A program made the position numbers and the translations under genes. 64,000 nt of DNA from Xanthocytophaga flava. Its GTDB lineage: Bacteria; Bacteroidota; Bacteroidia; Cytophagales; 172606-1. Of the stretch, positions 34,641 to 43,500 are shown in pieces; positions within the stretch are counted from its first letter, which is position 1; the number at the start of each line of letters is the position of its first letter. The DNA lies in assembly GCA_030068525.1 (NCBI GenBank), contig JASJOS010000010.1:304958-368957 (forward strand). The letters are read 5' to 3'. Below the pieces are notes generated by a model. It searched no databases. It was not told the DNA's origin and saw nothing but the letters and a program-made list of their open reading frames with translations.

Positions 34641-36143
34641 ATGAAGAAAATACTACCATTTTTGCTTTATCTGCTTTCTCCCTTACTGTTTGCTCAAACG
34701 ACTAAGCAACTCAATGAATTTGACGCCTACATTCAAAAATCTGTTAAGGAGTGGCAAATTCCTGGTCTTGCTATTGCTGTTGTAAAAGATGGAAAGGTAA
34801 TTGTAAAGAAAGGCTATGGAACACGTGAAATTGGAACAGCTCAACCTGTAGATGCCCATACACTATTTGCCTGTGCTTCTACCACTAAGGCACTGACCGC
34901 GACAGGCATGGGAATGCTGGTAGATGCAGGTAAGGTAAACTGGAATGATCCTGTAATTAAATACCTGCCCGATTTTCATCTGTATGATCCGTATGTAACG
35001 AAAGAACTGACCATACGGGACCTGTTTACCCATAATTCAGGTGTAGGTAATACAGATTTTCTATGGGGTGATACGGATTGGTCTTCAGAGGAGATTCTTC
35101 AAAAGATGGCAATGGTCAAACCTTCTTATTCGTTTCGGGCAAGCTTTATTTACCAGAATATTTTTTATCTGGTAGCTGGGAAGGTAATTGAGAAAGTGAG
35201 TAGTATGAGTTGGGGAGAATTTATGAAACAACGTATTTTTCAGCCTCTGGGAATGACCCGTACCAAATCTTACTTTAAAGAAGTAACGGATGTCAATCGA
35301 TCACGTCCTCATTTCAAAGTAGAGAATACTATCGTTGCCATTGAAGATTTAAAAGCAGATGCTATTGGACCTGCTGGCAGTGTCTGGTCTTGTGTGGATG
35401 ATATGGCAAAATGGGTTGCCTGTATGCTCGATAGCAGCAAGTATGCAGGTGGAAGGTTGGTAAATTCACAAACTTGGGCGGAATTATTTAAACCTCAGGT
35501 AATGGTGCCACCCTCTCAGTTTTATCCTACCATGCGACTAACCCAACCTAACTGGACAACCTATGGATTAGGATGGTTTCAACAGGACTATAAAGGTAAG
35601 AAAGTTAATTTTCATACAGGTAGCTTACCAGGTACTATTGCTATTCATGGCCAATTGCCCGAGGCTAAGTTAGGTATCTATATTCTGGGTAACTATGATC
35701 ATGCAGAAATACGTCATGCATTGATGTTTAAGGCATTTGACTTGTTTGCCCTGGGAGGGAACCGGGATTGGAGTGCTGAGTTTTTGACGCTATATCAGAG
35801 TCTGGCTGAAACAGCAAAAACAGCAGAGAAAGAATTCGAAAACAGCCGAAAACTAAATACACAACCTTCGTTACCTCTGGAAGCATATACTGGCAAGTAT
35901 TCAGATCCTTTGTATGGAGATGTAGTGATTACTCTTGCAAATAATCAATTATCTGTCACAATCAATAAGTTTGTTAAGATTACGGTAGAACATTGGCATT
36001 ATAATACGTTTAGGGGGTGGTATGAAAAAAAATGGTATGGAAAAGATACTGTCAATTTTATACTCAGTGCAGATGGAACTATAGAAAAAGTTGTGATAGA
36101 TGGGAAAGGATATCAGAAAGAGGTGCCTGAGAAAAAATTATAA
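34641..36143 (+). CDS. Class C beta-lactamase-like serine hydrolase, exported
   Basis: This encodes 500 residues with a signal peptide ending LLFAQ. The S-x-x-K motif is STTK with Ser80; a Tyr-x-Asn-like SFIYQNIFY and a late HTGSLPG (in place of KTG) complete the active site. The C-terminal 120 residues form a DUF3471-like domain (LEAYTGKYSDPLYGDVVITL). Such enzymes are D-aminopeptidases, esterases or peptidases rather than true lactamases. The preceding amidohydrolase gene is 70 bases away, so both may act together on small peptides. Confidence 0.92.
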   Translation: MKKILPFLLYLLSPLLFAQTTKQLNEFDAYIQKSVKEWQIPGLAIAVVKDGKVIVKKGYGTREIGTAQPVDAHTLFACASTTKALTATGMGMLVDAGKVNWNDPVIKYLPDFHLYDPYVTKELTIRDLFTHNSGVGNTDFLWGDTDWSSEEILQKMAMVKPSYSFRASFIYQNIFYLVAGKVIEKVSSMSWGEFMKQRIFQPLGMTRTKSYFKEVTDVNRSRPHFKVENTIVAIEDLKADAIGPAGSVWSCVDDMAKWVACMLDSSKYAGGRLVNSQTWAELFKPQVMVPPSQFYPTMRLTQPNWTTYGLGWFQQDYKGKKVNFHTGSLPGTIAIHGQLPEAKLGIYILGNYDHAEIRHALMFKAFDLFALGGNRDWSAEFLTLYQSLAETAKTAEKEFENSRKLNTQPSLPLEAYTGKYSDPLYGDVVITLANNQLSVTINKFVKITVEHWHYNTFRGWYEKKWYGKDTVNFILSADGTIEKVVIDGKGYQKEVPEKKL

Positions 36144-36163
36144 TTCCTATCAGGTTTATACGG

Positions 36164-36508
36164 TTAGGTATACCGTAAAGCCCATGCGATCAAGACCGCC
36201 TGTAGTGGGAGGCGAGCCCATAGTAGCCAGGACGGAATGCGATGGAATTTTTGGCTGGTAGCCATATAGATATTGGCAGGAAATATAGCAATCAGTAAAA
36301 GTACAATGCCCCACGCAGACCAAACCCGGGTTGGTGAAAATAATAAACCAATACCTAATGCAGATTCTGCAAATCCACTGAGCAGCACCATAGCACGATG
36401 AGCCGGAATGTAGGGAGGCATGATCGATTCATACATACGGGGTTTCACAAAGTGAAGGATTCCCGCTATAATATAAAGTACAGTCATTACTATCAGATGC
36501 CATTCCAT
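36164..36508 (-). CDS. DoxX-like small membrane protein
   Basis: This encodes 114 residues with four membrane helices and the DoxX-like pattern GILHFVKPRMYESIMPPYIP, LSGFAESALGIGLLFSP and a final short helix. The typical role of this family is poorly defined; some members handle thiosulfate or oxidative stress. It is convergent with the serine hydrolase gene with only 20 bases between. Confidence 0.85.
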   Translation of the reverse strand: MEWHLIVMTVLYIIAGILHFVKPRMYESIMPPYIPAHRAMVLLSGFAESALGIGLLFSPTRVWSAWGIVLLLIAIFPANIYMATSQKFHRIPSWLLWARLPLQAVLIAWALRYT

Positions 36509-36570
36509 ACCTATATGGTTAGAAATGAATAAAAAATAAACATGAGTGATCCCGAATGTTAGATATGAGT

Positions 36571-36610
36571 AAACCCAAGCCTATGTTTTTGAAAATGTGG
36601 ACTTGGGTTT
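36571..36610 (-). terminator. Hairpin AAACCCAAG/CTTGGGTTT
   Basis: AAACCCAAG (36571-36579) pairs exactly with CTTGGGTTT (36602-36610). It could end the minus-strand amidohydrolase transcript, whose stop is about 300 bases away, or belong to the neighbouring repeat element. Confidence 0.4.
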
Positions 36611-36639
36611 ATTTTGAGAGATATTTCTCCCTTCGTTTC

Positions 36640-36805
36640 TTTATTGTCCCTTACATGATTCTATTTGCAGCTTTCTACTTTTTTGCTTGTCTAAAAAAGT
36701 AGGCCAAAAAGGACACTTTCTGCCGATCCTGCTGCCCGCAAGGCCAAAGGCCAACCTCGTGGCAGAAAGAAGGCCGACGCACCTACACTGCCAACCACGA
36801 TTGAA
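36640..36805. repeat. Structured intergenic element with nested inverted repeats
   Basis: Three exact inverted repeats follow each other: CTACTTTTTT/AAAAAAGTAG (36675-36684 and 36693-36702), CTTTCTGCC/GGCAGAAAG (36716-36724 and 36761-36769) and the short palindrome GGCCAAAGGCC inside the second. The GC content jumps compared with its surroundings, and no frame is open. The text resembles interspersed repeats found in many Bacteroidota intergenic regions (the ACACTTTCTGCC block), which I recall but cannot verify here. Confidence 0.55.
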
Positions 36806-36905
36806 GGCATCTTTGCTCTCTTTGTAGCATATTTTATTACTTTTTCAATGAGATTCTTTACTCAAAATTCGGGATGCCTCATGTTTGGTGTAGTAGAAAG
36901 TATGG

Positions 36906-38204
36906 TTATTTTTTTAGTTCGTTCTTATAAACTTTACCATCTTTCATTACAAATTTAACTTTCTCCAATAGAGTAACATCATCCAGCGGATTTCCTTCTA
37001 TCGCAATAATGTCAGCCCATTTGCCTTTGGTAATTGAGCCTATACGTTCTTTCCATCCTAATAGATCTGCTGCATTGATAGTCGCTGCCTGAATAGCCTG
37101 AATAGGAGTAAGACCATACTTTACCATGTAGTATAACTGTTTTCCATTCCAGCCATGAGGGTATACACCTGCATCTGTTCCATAGGCTATTTTAACACCT
37201 CCTTTTACTGCTTTGGCAAAACTTTCGCGTTGCGTACGTCCTACCAGTTGTTCTTTGTCCAGAATCTTTTGTGGATAGCCCAGGCGTTTATATTCACTCA
37301 TAATGTAATCATCGTTGTAAATGTCGGCAACCAGATAAGTACCTTGCTGTTTCATAAGCTGTATTGCTTCAGCATCCAGAAAGCTGCCATGTTCTACAGA
37401 GGCTACTCCTGCCCGTATAGCCTGTTTGATAGCATCTGTGCCATGAGCATGAGCACAGGTTTTCCGCCCCCACATTTTTGCTTCTTCTACAATGGCTTTC
37501 ATTTCTTCCAGTGAAAACTGAGGTGCTCCTACACTTTCTTCCTCAGACAACACGCCAGCTCCGGCCCCAAACTTAATCACATCTGCTCCGTATTTAATAT
37601 TATATCGTACTTGTTTGCGGAGCGCATCAACACCATCGGCTACTCCCATCATTTCTTTGGGTAACTGAAAACTCAGGAAAGGAGAGAACCCATTTAAGTC
37701 ACCATGACTCCCTGTAGAGCCAATAAATAAAGTGGCAACCTGCAACCGGGGACCTTCAATTTCACCTGAATTGATAGCATTACGCAGTGCTACATCTATA
37801 AAGGCTGCAGCACCCACATCGCGACAGGTTGTAAATCCTGCCTGTAATGTACGTTTGGCATAGATATGGGCTGTTACAGCATAGTCCATAGGCGTTTTGC
37901 GGAAAATATCACCATAATAGTCACCACTGGGTTGAGAAGTAATGTGGGTATGACAGTCAATCAAACCGGGTAACACTGTAGCATTGCTTAGATCAATAAC
38001 CTCCGCATTGGCAGGAATAGCCAGTCCCGAACCTATATTGACAATAGTATTACTATCAATCAGGATAACCTGCTGATTTAATACTGTACCACTGACTACA
38101 TCAATGACTTTTCCGGCTTTGATGGCTTTTAATTTAGACTGAGCTGCAACCAGCTGACAGAAAATAATAGTAAGAGCAAAGAGTGAGATAAACTTTAGCT
38201 TCAT
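36906..38204 (-). CDS. Exported amidohydrolase family metallo-enzyme, paralogue
   Basis: This encodes 432 residues. The start at 38204 begins a signal peptide (MKLKFISLFALTIIFCQLVAA); the upstream open frame would lie in the promoter. Metal motifs: GLIDCHTHITS, GADVIKFGAGAG (Lys), CAHAHG, VEHGSF and GTDAGVY. The end has KGKWADIIAIEGNPLDDV and VKFVMKDGKVYKN. It is close in plan to the protein at 33299-34570, so both are probably imide or dipeptide hydrolases of the same subfamily. Divergent from an AraC-type gene. Confidence 0.92.
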   Translation of the reverse strand: MKLKFISLFALTIIFCQLVAAQSKLKAIKAGKVIDVVSGTVLNQQVILIDSNTIVNIGSGLAIPANAEVIDLSNATVLPGLIDCHTHITSQPSGDYYGDIFRKTPMDYAVTAHIYAKRTLQAGFTTCRDVGAAAFIDVALRNAINSGEIEGPRLQVATLFIGSTGSHGDLNGFSPFLSFQLPKEMMGVADGVDALRKQVRYNIKYGADVIKFGAGAGVLSEEESVGAPQFSLEEMKAIVEEAKMWGRKTCAHAHGTDAIKQAIRAGVASVEHGSFLDAEAIQLMKQQGTYLVADIYNDDYIMSEYKRLGYPQKILDKEQLVGRTQRESFAKAVKGGVKIAYGTDAGVYPHGWNGKQLYYMVKYGLTPIQAIQAATINAADLLGWKERIGSITKGKWADIIAIEGNPLDDVTLLEKVKFVMKDGKVYKNELKK

Positions 38205-38360
38205 GGAATAAGGTGAGATAAGATAGCAGTTGGTTTGTATATTTGAATAAGTAAAGTTAAATGCAGAATTGATAATTGCAACAATGGCAAAAGTCCAGAT
38301 AACGGACAACACAGAAAATGTATAAGTATTACTTGTCATATGAACTAAAAACTGGTTTCT

Positions 38361-39188
38361 ATGTTAGAATCCGTCCTTCATTATATTCACACAAACTTTG
38401 ACCAGGAGTTATCTTTGGATATCCTGGCCGAACAGGCAAATTATTCTTCTTTTCATTTTCACAGGCTGTTTAAAGAGCAGATAGGAGAAGCACCTAAACA
38501 ATACATACTTCGGTTACGGCTAGAGAAAGCTTGTAAAGACTTGATATTTTATCCTTATAAATCCATTTATGAAATTGCTATGGATTGTGGATTTAGTTCT
38601 GCCTCAGTATTTGCCAGAGCCTTTCGGCGTAGATACCAGATAAACGCAGAGCAATATCGGGAATTAGAGCTGCAAAAGCTTACACACAATACAACAACTG
38701 TCAGTTTATCAAGTGACCAGTTAGAGATAGTACGAATGGAACGCTTTGTCATTGCATATGAGATTGCATTGCTTGATAAGGAAGAAAATAGTATGCAAGC
38801 ATTCCGGAATATATATCAATGGGCCGAAGCAAGAGATCTGACAGATCGTTATCCTCACTTTTATGGTGTATTTCTGGATTCGCCAGTTACTACAAAGATG
38901 GAGCAATGCCGCTATCTGGCTGGTATACGTGTATACCCTTCTGAAAATATTCGGTTTACTGAAAAAATGATGGCCTTGGGCGGTGCTAAGCATGCACAGA
39001 TTCAGATAACAGGAGGTATGTCTGAGGTGGTGAATTATGCACTTCATTTCAAAAAGCAATGGATTGCTCAGAGCGGATATGAGATTATTCCTGAATCCAT
39101 AGGCTTTGAAGCTTTTTCTCAATTGGATTTCAATTTACCTTATGCTTCTCATAACCGTAAGATCTGTATTGCTGTGCAGCCCAAATAG
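38361..39188 (+). CDS. AraC-type regulator with GyrI-like effector domain
   Basis: This encodes 275 residues. The N-terminal 105 residues form the AraC DNA-binding domain: LSLDILAEQANYSSFHFHRL and IYEIAMDCGFSSASVFARAF, with a PKQYILRLRLEKA link. The C-terminal half is a GyrI/SOUL-like small-molecule-binding domain (VRMERFVIAYEIALLDKEE, RYLAGIRVYPSEN, LDFNLPYASHNRKICIAVQP), the arrangement of Rob/BmrR-type proteins that react to drugs or lipophilic compounds. Divergent from the amidohydrolase gene. Confidence 0.92.
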   Translation: MLESVLHYIHTNFDQELSLDILAEQANYSSFHFHRLFKEQIGEAPKQYILRLRLEKACKDLIFYPYKSIYEIAMDCGFSSASVFARAFRRRYQINAEQYRELELQKLTHNTTTVSLSSDQLEIVRMERFVIAYEIALLDKEENSMQAFRNIYQWAEARDLTDRYPHFYGVFLDSPVTTKMEQCRYLAGIRVYPSENIRFTEKMMALGGAKHAQIQITGGMSEVVNYALHFKKQWIAQSGYEIIPESIGFEAFSQLDFNLPYASHNRKICIAVQPK

Positions 39189-39285
39189 CAAGAAATGCAA
39201 ACTACTTAGCAAAAAGTGAACAATGCTTCTCTGTGTCAACCCCTACTTTTGAAGTGTTTATTTACTACTTTAAACCAACAGGACA

Positions 39286-40002
39286 ATGACAACAGAAAGC
39301 AAACACGTCATGATAGCCGGTGGTACTTCCGGAATAGGACTAGCTACTGCAAAGAAACTAATTGAAAAAGGTATCCGGATTACAATTACAGGACGTGATA
39401 ATGAAAAACTACAGCACGTGTTAACTGAATTAGGTCCGCTGGCAAGTGGAGAAGTTGTAGATTCCTCTGATATAGCACAATTGCAGGCTTTTATGAAAAA
39501 GATAGATCCTATTACAGATCTGGTGATTACAGTAAGCGGGGGAAAAGGTATGGGGTTATTTCGGGATCTGGACCTACAACAGTTAAAAGAAGGTTTTGAG
39601 GAAAAGCTGTTTCCGCAATTAGCTACCGCACAGGCTGCTATTCCATATATTGCCTCTCATGGTAGCATTACATTTGTGTCTGCTGCCAGTTCACAAGCCA
39701 AAAGAGAAGGAACAGGTGGTCTGGCGGCTATCAATGGCTCACTGGAAATTATGGTTCCTGTATTAGCCAAAGAACTCAAACCCATTCGGGTAAATGCAGT
39801 TTCTCCTGGCGTGATTAATACTCCCTGGTGGAATTTTTTGCCAGAAGAAACCAAACTGCAAACATTTCAGCAGCTAGCTCAATCAACTCCCGTAGAGAGA
39901 GTCGGGCAGCCCGAAGATATTGCAGCTGTTATTGATACTCTCTTAGGCAATACTTTTATTACAGGGCAAGTGATAACAGTAGATGGAGGGTATAGTCTGT
40001 AA
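39286..40002 (+). CDS. Short-chain dehydrogenase-like protein lacking YxxxK
   Basis: This encodes 238 residues. The Rossmann start is clear (VMIAGGTSGIGLATAKKLIE, then TGRDNEKL), and the end matches SDRs (IRVNAVSPGVINTPWW, GQVITVDGGYSL). The catalytic Ser is present in VSAASS at 132, but where the Y-x-x-x-K should stand there is AAING (residues 147-151), without Tyr or Lys. The NNAG motif is also replaced by VSGG. It should bind NAD(P) but may not reduce by the usual route. It follows the AraC/GyrI gene after 97 bases; TACTTTTG at 39244-39251 is a -7-like box. Confidence 0.87.
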   Translation: MTTESKHVMIAGGTSGIGLATAKKLIEKGIRITITGRDNEKLQHVLTELGPLASGEVVDSSDIAQLQAFMKKIDPITDLVITVSGGKGMGLFRDLDLQQLKEGFEEKLFPQLATAQAAIPYIASHGSITFVSAASSQAKREGTGGLAAINGSLEIMVPVLAKELKPIRVNAVSPGVINTPWWNFLPEETKLQTFQQLAQSTPVERVGQPEDIAAVIDTLLGNTFITGQVITVDGGYSL

Positions 40003-40007
40003 TACTG

Positions 40008-40048
40008 ACAAGAAAAAAGACCTGAGGTGATCAGGTCTTTTTTCTTGT
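40008..40048. terminator. Bidirectional terminator between SDR and DUF892 genes
   Basis: A perfect 18-bp inverted repeat (40008-40025 and 40031-40048) with A6 and T6 flanks inside the stem and a five-base loop. It separates convergent genes. Confidence 0.9.
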
Positions 40049-40064
40049 GAACACGTCTATATGA

Positions 40065-40607
40065 TTATTCTGCCAACGCACGTTGATTCACAAATGATTC
40101 TGCGATATCTGTTAATAAGGTATCTGCATTTTTTTCTTCCTGTAATGTCTGAGCCAGTAAGGAAGCTGCCGTTTCATAACCTAGCAGACGTGCCAGTGTA
40201 CGTAATGATCCATATGCAGCGATTTCATAGTGTTCCACTTTTTGAGAAGCGATGATAATACCTGCATCCCGGGTAAGTGTGCCTTCGATTGTTTCATCAA
40301 TGAGTTCGTTGCCTTCTTCGAGCAAGCCTTTCATGGCTTCACAGGTAACTTCAGAAGGTGTTTCATTGATTGAGCTGAATACTTGTTCCAGACGGCGTAC
40401 ATGGCCACGGGTTTCCTCTAAGTGTCTGGTAATTGCAGTCTTAAGATCATTGGTGGTTGCAGCTTCTGCCATAGCTGGTAGTGTGTTCACCAATTTGTTC
40501 TCTGCATAATAAATGTCTCTTAATTCTTCAAGAAATAATTCGCGAAGTGATTCAACATTATCTGAACCAGAAAAGAAGTTTTTTACGGAATCTCCAAAAG
40601 AAGCCAT
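40065..40607 (-). CDS. DUF892 (YciE/YciF-type) ferritin-like protein
   Basis: This encodes 180 residues, all helical. Two repeats with metal-ligand spacing are seen: FLEELRDIYYAENKL with HLEETRGHVRRLEQVF, then IIASQKVEHYEIAAYGSLRTL with LLAQTLQEEKNADTLL. Proteins of this family bind a di-metal centre and accumulate under osmotic or oxidative stress. It is a single gene on the minus strand. Confidence 0.92.
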   Translation of the reverse strand: MASFGDSVKNFFSGSDNVESLRELFLEELRDIYYAENKLVNTLPAMAEAATTNDLKTAITRHLEETRGHVRRLEQVFSSINETPSEVTCEAMKGLLEEGNELIDETIEGTLTRDAGIIIASQKVEHYEIAAYGSLRTLARLLGYETAASLLAQTLQEEKNADTLLTDIAESFVNQRALAE

Positions 40608-40849
40608 AGTGAAATAGGATTAAAAGGTTTGTGTTAAAAAGAAAAGTTGTGTGCAAACCTGCCAAACATTTGTGCCAGTGGCTGGGTGATAGGAGAGAGT
40701 GTTGGCATTACTTTTTACCTGCCGCATTCCGTTGAATTAGCTTCCCGTTGGGGTGTTTTATACGCACTATATGGGTGATAATTAGTTGATAATCAAAATT
40801 TTATCTGTATAAATGCTATGAAAGAGATAAAGGTGTGGAAGTATAATCT

Positions 40850-41281
40850 TTACTTCTGACTAAAGCGAATTGGTAAGCTGCATCGCATTCCCTGTAGTTG
40901 TGTTTCATCGGGATTTTCTGGGTAGATCCAGTTAGGCATGAGTTTGATAACTCGTATGGCTTCTGCGTCAAAATCAGGGGTCAGACCTTTAGCTATTCCA
41001 GGCTCTACAATACTACCATCTGGTTTGATTAGAAAGTTAACAAATACAACTCCTCCTATATCTGTCTTATTAGAAGGCCACTGGAGATTTTTCTTAAAGA
41101 AGCTATGCATGGCTTGCACACCTCCTGAAAATTCAGGCATTACTTGTGGGTAAAGTAGACAAACAATTGCTGTATCCTCATCTAGCGTGTTGTCCTGTTT
41201 ATCGAATTGCGGTTGTATCTTTTCTTTATTGATGGAGCAGGATATGAAAATAAGGAGTATAAAAAGGATACTTTTTCTCAT
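40850..41281 (-). CDS. TonB C-terminal-domain lipoprotein
   Basis: This encodes 143 residues. A signal peptide with lipobox FISC (Cys15) leads to a single TonB C-terminal domain: MPEFSGGVQAMHSFFKKNLQ, GVVFVNFLIKPDGSIVEPG and FDAEAIRVIKLMPNWIYPE. Real TonB proteins have an uncleaved membrane anchor and a Pro-rich spacer; both are missing here, so it cannot span the periplasm in the usual way. It is the last of three similar genes on this strand, and no exbB or exbD is nearby. Confidence 0.85.
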   Translation of the reverse strand: MRKSILFILLIFISCSINKEKIQPQFDKQDNTLDEDTAIVCLLYPQVMPEFSGGVQAMHSFFKKNLQWPSNKTDIGGVVFVNFLIKPDGSIVEPGIAKGLTPDFDAEAIRVIKLMPNWIYPENPDETQLQGMRCSLPIRFSQK

Positions 41282-41302
41282 AGAATATAAGTCGTAGAAG
41301 TA

Positions 41303-41752
41303 TTATTTCTTTTCTTCAGGAAAAGAAAAACGAATAGGTAACGAATATGGAATGGATACATTTCTTCCATGCTGTCGTGCAGGTTTCCATTGTGGTATAA
41401 GATTAAGTACACGCACTACCTCCTCATCACACCCATACCCTAGACCTTGTAAAATCTCAGGAGATTTGATAAATCCTTTCTCATCTATTATAAAACCGGC
41501 ATAGATTGTTCCCTGAATTTTATTATTCCTTGCCAGAGCAGGATATCTGATATTTTTTTGAATAAGAATATATAATGCAGAGATACCCTCCGGATATTGA
41601 GCAAGTTGCGCTGTCCAGAAAAGAGGTTGCTCACAATTCAGTGGCTGTAATGTTTTTGGGATTGGCGTATTTAATTTGCTCTGTTTAACCTGAGCATAAT
41701 TTGGAATCGAGAGAAGAAAAATAGAAAAAAGAATAGGTATTGCCTTGTACAT
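41303..41752 (-). CDS. TonB C-terminal-domain exported protein
   Basis: This encodes 149 residues. The start at 41752 gives a signal peptide (MYKAIPILFSIFLLSIPNYA); 15 upstream codons are open but not signal-like. The TonB C-terminal fold is seen in YPEGISALYILIQKNIRYP, GTIYAGFIIDEKGFIKSPE, GYGCDEEVVRVLNLIPQWKP and the final SLPIRFSF. There is no Pro-rich spacer or anchor. It ends 22 bases before the lipoprotein copy starts. Confidence 0.85.
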   Translation of the reverse strand: MYKAIPILFSIFLLSIPNYAQVKQSKLNTPIPKTLQPLNCEQPLFWTAQLAQYPEGISALYILIQKNIRYPALARNNKIQGTIYAGFIIDEKGFIKSPEILQGLGYGCDEEVVRVLNLIPQWKPARQHGRNVSIPYSLPIRFSFPEEKK

Positions 41753-41926
41753 AAAGCAGTATTTTCTGCTTTGATGCACAACACATCCTTTTTCCACAAC
41801 AGCGAATGAAAATTTTTGTTAGGAATGTATTACCTATTAGCTCTAAAATTGAAAGAATATAAAAATCAACCCCCATAGTTATTAAAGTTTATGAGGGTGA
41901 TACAATCATATAATATAAGTTACTCT

Positions 41927-42343
41927 TTATTTTCCTTTCAAGCTAAAGGTGATTGGCAGTACATAACGAACAGCTACTGCTTTTCCACCTTGTACACCTG
42001 GAATCCATTTAGGCATTAAGCTAATAACTCTCATAACTTCCTCATCACACCCATAGCCAATACCTTGTGTTATTGCTACATCCCGGATAGTCCCGTCTTC
42101 TCCAACTATGAATGTTCCAAAAACTTTACCTGTGATATTTGCTTTACGGGCAGCTTTGGGATATCGGAGATTATTTTGTAGAAACTCACCTATTTTGGGA
42201 ATACCGCCTGGAAATTCAGGCATACGTTCCACTGTGACATAGATGCTATCTGTGTCACTTGGTGAAAAGGTAGATGTTTCATTTTGAGAAAAAGAATAAG
42301 TAAACGTACTTATAAAGAGGATAACGGTATAGATATATTTCAT
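41927..42343 (-). CDS. TonB C-terminal-domain exported protein
   Basis: This encodes 138 residues from the ATG at 42343 (signal peptide MKYIYTVILFISTFTYSFS); an ATG three codons upstream is also in frame. The domain has MPEFPGGIPKIGEFLQNNLR, KVFGTFIVGEDGTIRDVAI, GYGCDEEVMRVISLMPKWIP and VLPITFS, the best match of the three to the TonB consensus. It is the first of the three, 174 bases before the next start. The set looks like repeated tandem duplication. Confidence 0.85.
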   Translation of the reverse strand: MKYIYTVILFISTFTYSFSQNETSTFSPSDTDSIYVTVERMPEFPGGIPKIGEFLQNNLRYPKAARKANITGKVFGTFIVGEDGTIRDVAITQGIGYGCDEEVMRVISLMPKWIPGVQGGKAVAVRYVLPITFSLKGK

Positions 42344-42357
42344 AATAGACATAAAAT

Positions 42358-42382
42358 TACCCTCATGTTAAGCATGAGGGTA
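42358..42382 (-). terminator. Terminator of the manC transcript
   Basis: TACCCTCATG (42358-42367) pairs exactly with CATGAGGGTA (42373-42382). On the minus strand it is followed by AATTTTA. A related but imperfect pair lies at about 41868-41900, beyond the gene at 41927-42343. Confidence 0.6.
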
Positions 42383-42417
42383 GGTATAGAAGATTAAATA
42401 GTAAGCAATTGTGTTAA

Positions 42418-43500
42418 TTAAACAAATTCGTCTCCTTTATTCTTCGCATCATTGACAAACTCCTTTACTTTCTGTTCATCATCTTTGCGGCAGATCAGAA
42501 GTACATTATCATATTCTGCAACGATAAATCCATCCAGACCATTAATAGCAATCAGACGATCTTTAGGAGTTTTGATGATGCAGTTTTTGGTATCATACAA
42601 CATCACACTCCCATCAATAACATTTTCATGCTCATCTTTATCGGATACTTCATACAATGATTTCCATGTTCCCAGGTCAGACCAGCCAAAGTCACTTAAT
42701 ACTACATAAACGTCCCCCGCCTTATCTGCTTTTTCCATAATGCCTACATCAATAGAGATACTTTTACACCAGGAATAGGCTTTGTCTATATAAGTAGATT
42801 CTTCTGTAGTAAAATAGAATGGTTTTCCATCTTCAAATGCTTCTGCTATATCCGGAAGATACTGCAGGAAATTTTGAGTTACAGTCTGTGCATTCCAGAC
42901 AAAGATCCCTGCATTCCATACATAGTCGCCACTCTCAATAAATTTTTTAGCATATTCCAGACTTGGTTTTTCTGTAAAGGTCTTTACTTTCAGAACATCT
43001 TCTCCATCTTCTGGATGAAACTGAATATAGCCATATCCTGTATCAGGGCGACTAGGTTTAATTCCCAGTGTTACAATTTTATTTGTTTCTGTAGTAGCTT
43101 TCAGTGCTTTCTGGATATCCGCTCTAAATGCTTCTTCTTTTAATATGATATGGTCAGCAGGAGCTATAACCAGATTGGCATGAGGATCTTTATGAGCAAT
43201 TTTGTAGGCTGCATACGCGATACAAGGAGCTGTGTTGCGACGAGCTGGTTCCAGTAAGATCTGATCGTAGGAAAGCTGTGGTAGTTGCTGTTTTACCAAG
43301 TCTCTGTATTCTGCACTGGTTACAATATATATATTTTCGGGTGGACAGATACCATCAAAACGATCTGCAGTTTGTTGGAGCAGGGTTCTGCCTGTTCCTA
43401 AAACATCATGAAACTGCTTGGGATTACTGGTGCGACTAAACGGCCAGAAGCGTGTGCCTACACCTCCTGCCATAATAATAACATAGTTGTTTTTGCTCAT
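42418..43500 (-). CDS. manC: Mannose-1-phosphate guanylyltransferase
   Basis: This encodes 360 residues. The nucleotidyltransferase signature GGVGTRFWPFSRTSNPKQF opens the protein; FTEKP and YVWNAGIFVWNAQT are family marks, and the acidic metal-binding APADHI is present. It makes GDP-mannose from mannose 1-phosphate and GTP, a precursor of cell-surface polysaccharide. The protein lacks the phosphomannose isomerase half found in the longer bifunctional form; a stand-alone cupin of that type is encoded at 50629-51117. Confidence 0.93.
   Translation of the reverse strand: MSKNNYVIIMAGGVGTRFWPFSRTSNPKQFHDVLGTGRTLLQQTADRFDGICPPENIYIVTSAEYRDLVKQQLPQLSYDQILLEPARRNTAPCIAYAAYKIAHKDPHANLVIAPADHIILKEEAFRADIQKALKATTETNKIVTLGIKPSRPDTGYGYIQFHPEDGEDVLKVKTFTEKPSLEYAKKFIESGDYVWNAGIFVWNAQTVTQNFLQYLPDIAEAFEDGKPFYFTTEESTYIDKAYSWCKSISIDVGIMEKADKAGDVYVVLSDFGWSDLGTWKSLYEVSDKDEHENVIDGSVMLYDTKNCIIKTPKDRLIAINGLDGFIVAEYDNVLLICRKDDEQKVKEFVNDAKNKGDEFV

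Noticed and set aside
34641..36143. True class C beta-lactamase resistance gene
   Set aside because: The KTG motif is replaced by HTG and a DUF3471-like domain is attached, which points to a peptidase or esterase-type serine hydrolase.
40850..42343. A TonB-ExbB-ExbD operon
   Set aside because: No exbB or exbD genes, and none of the three proteins has an anchor plus Pro-rich spacer.
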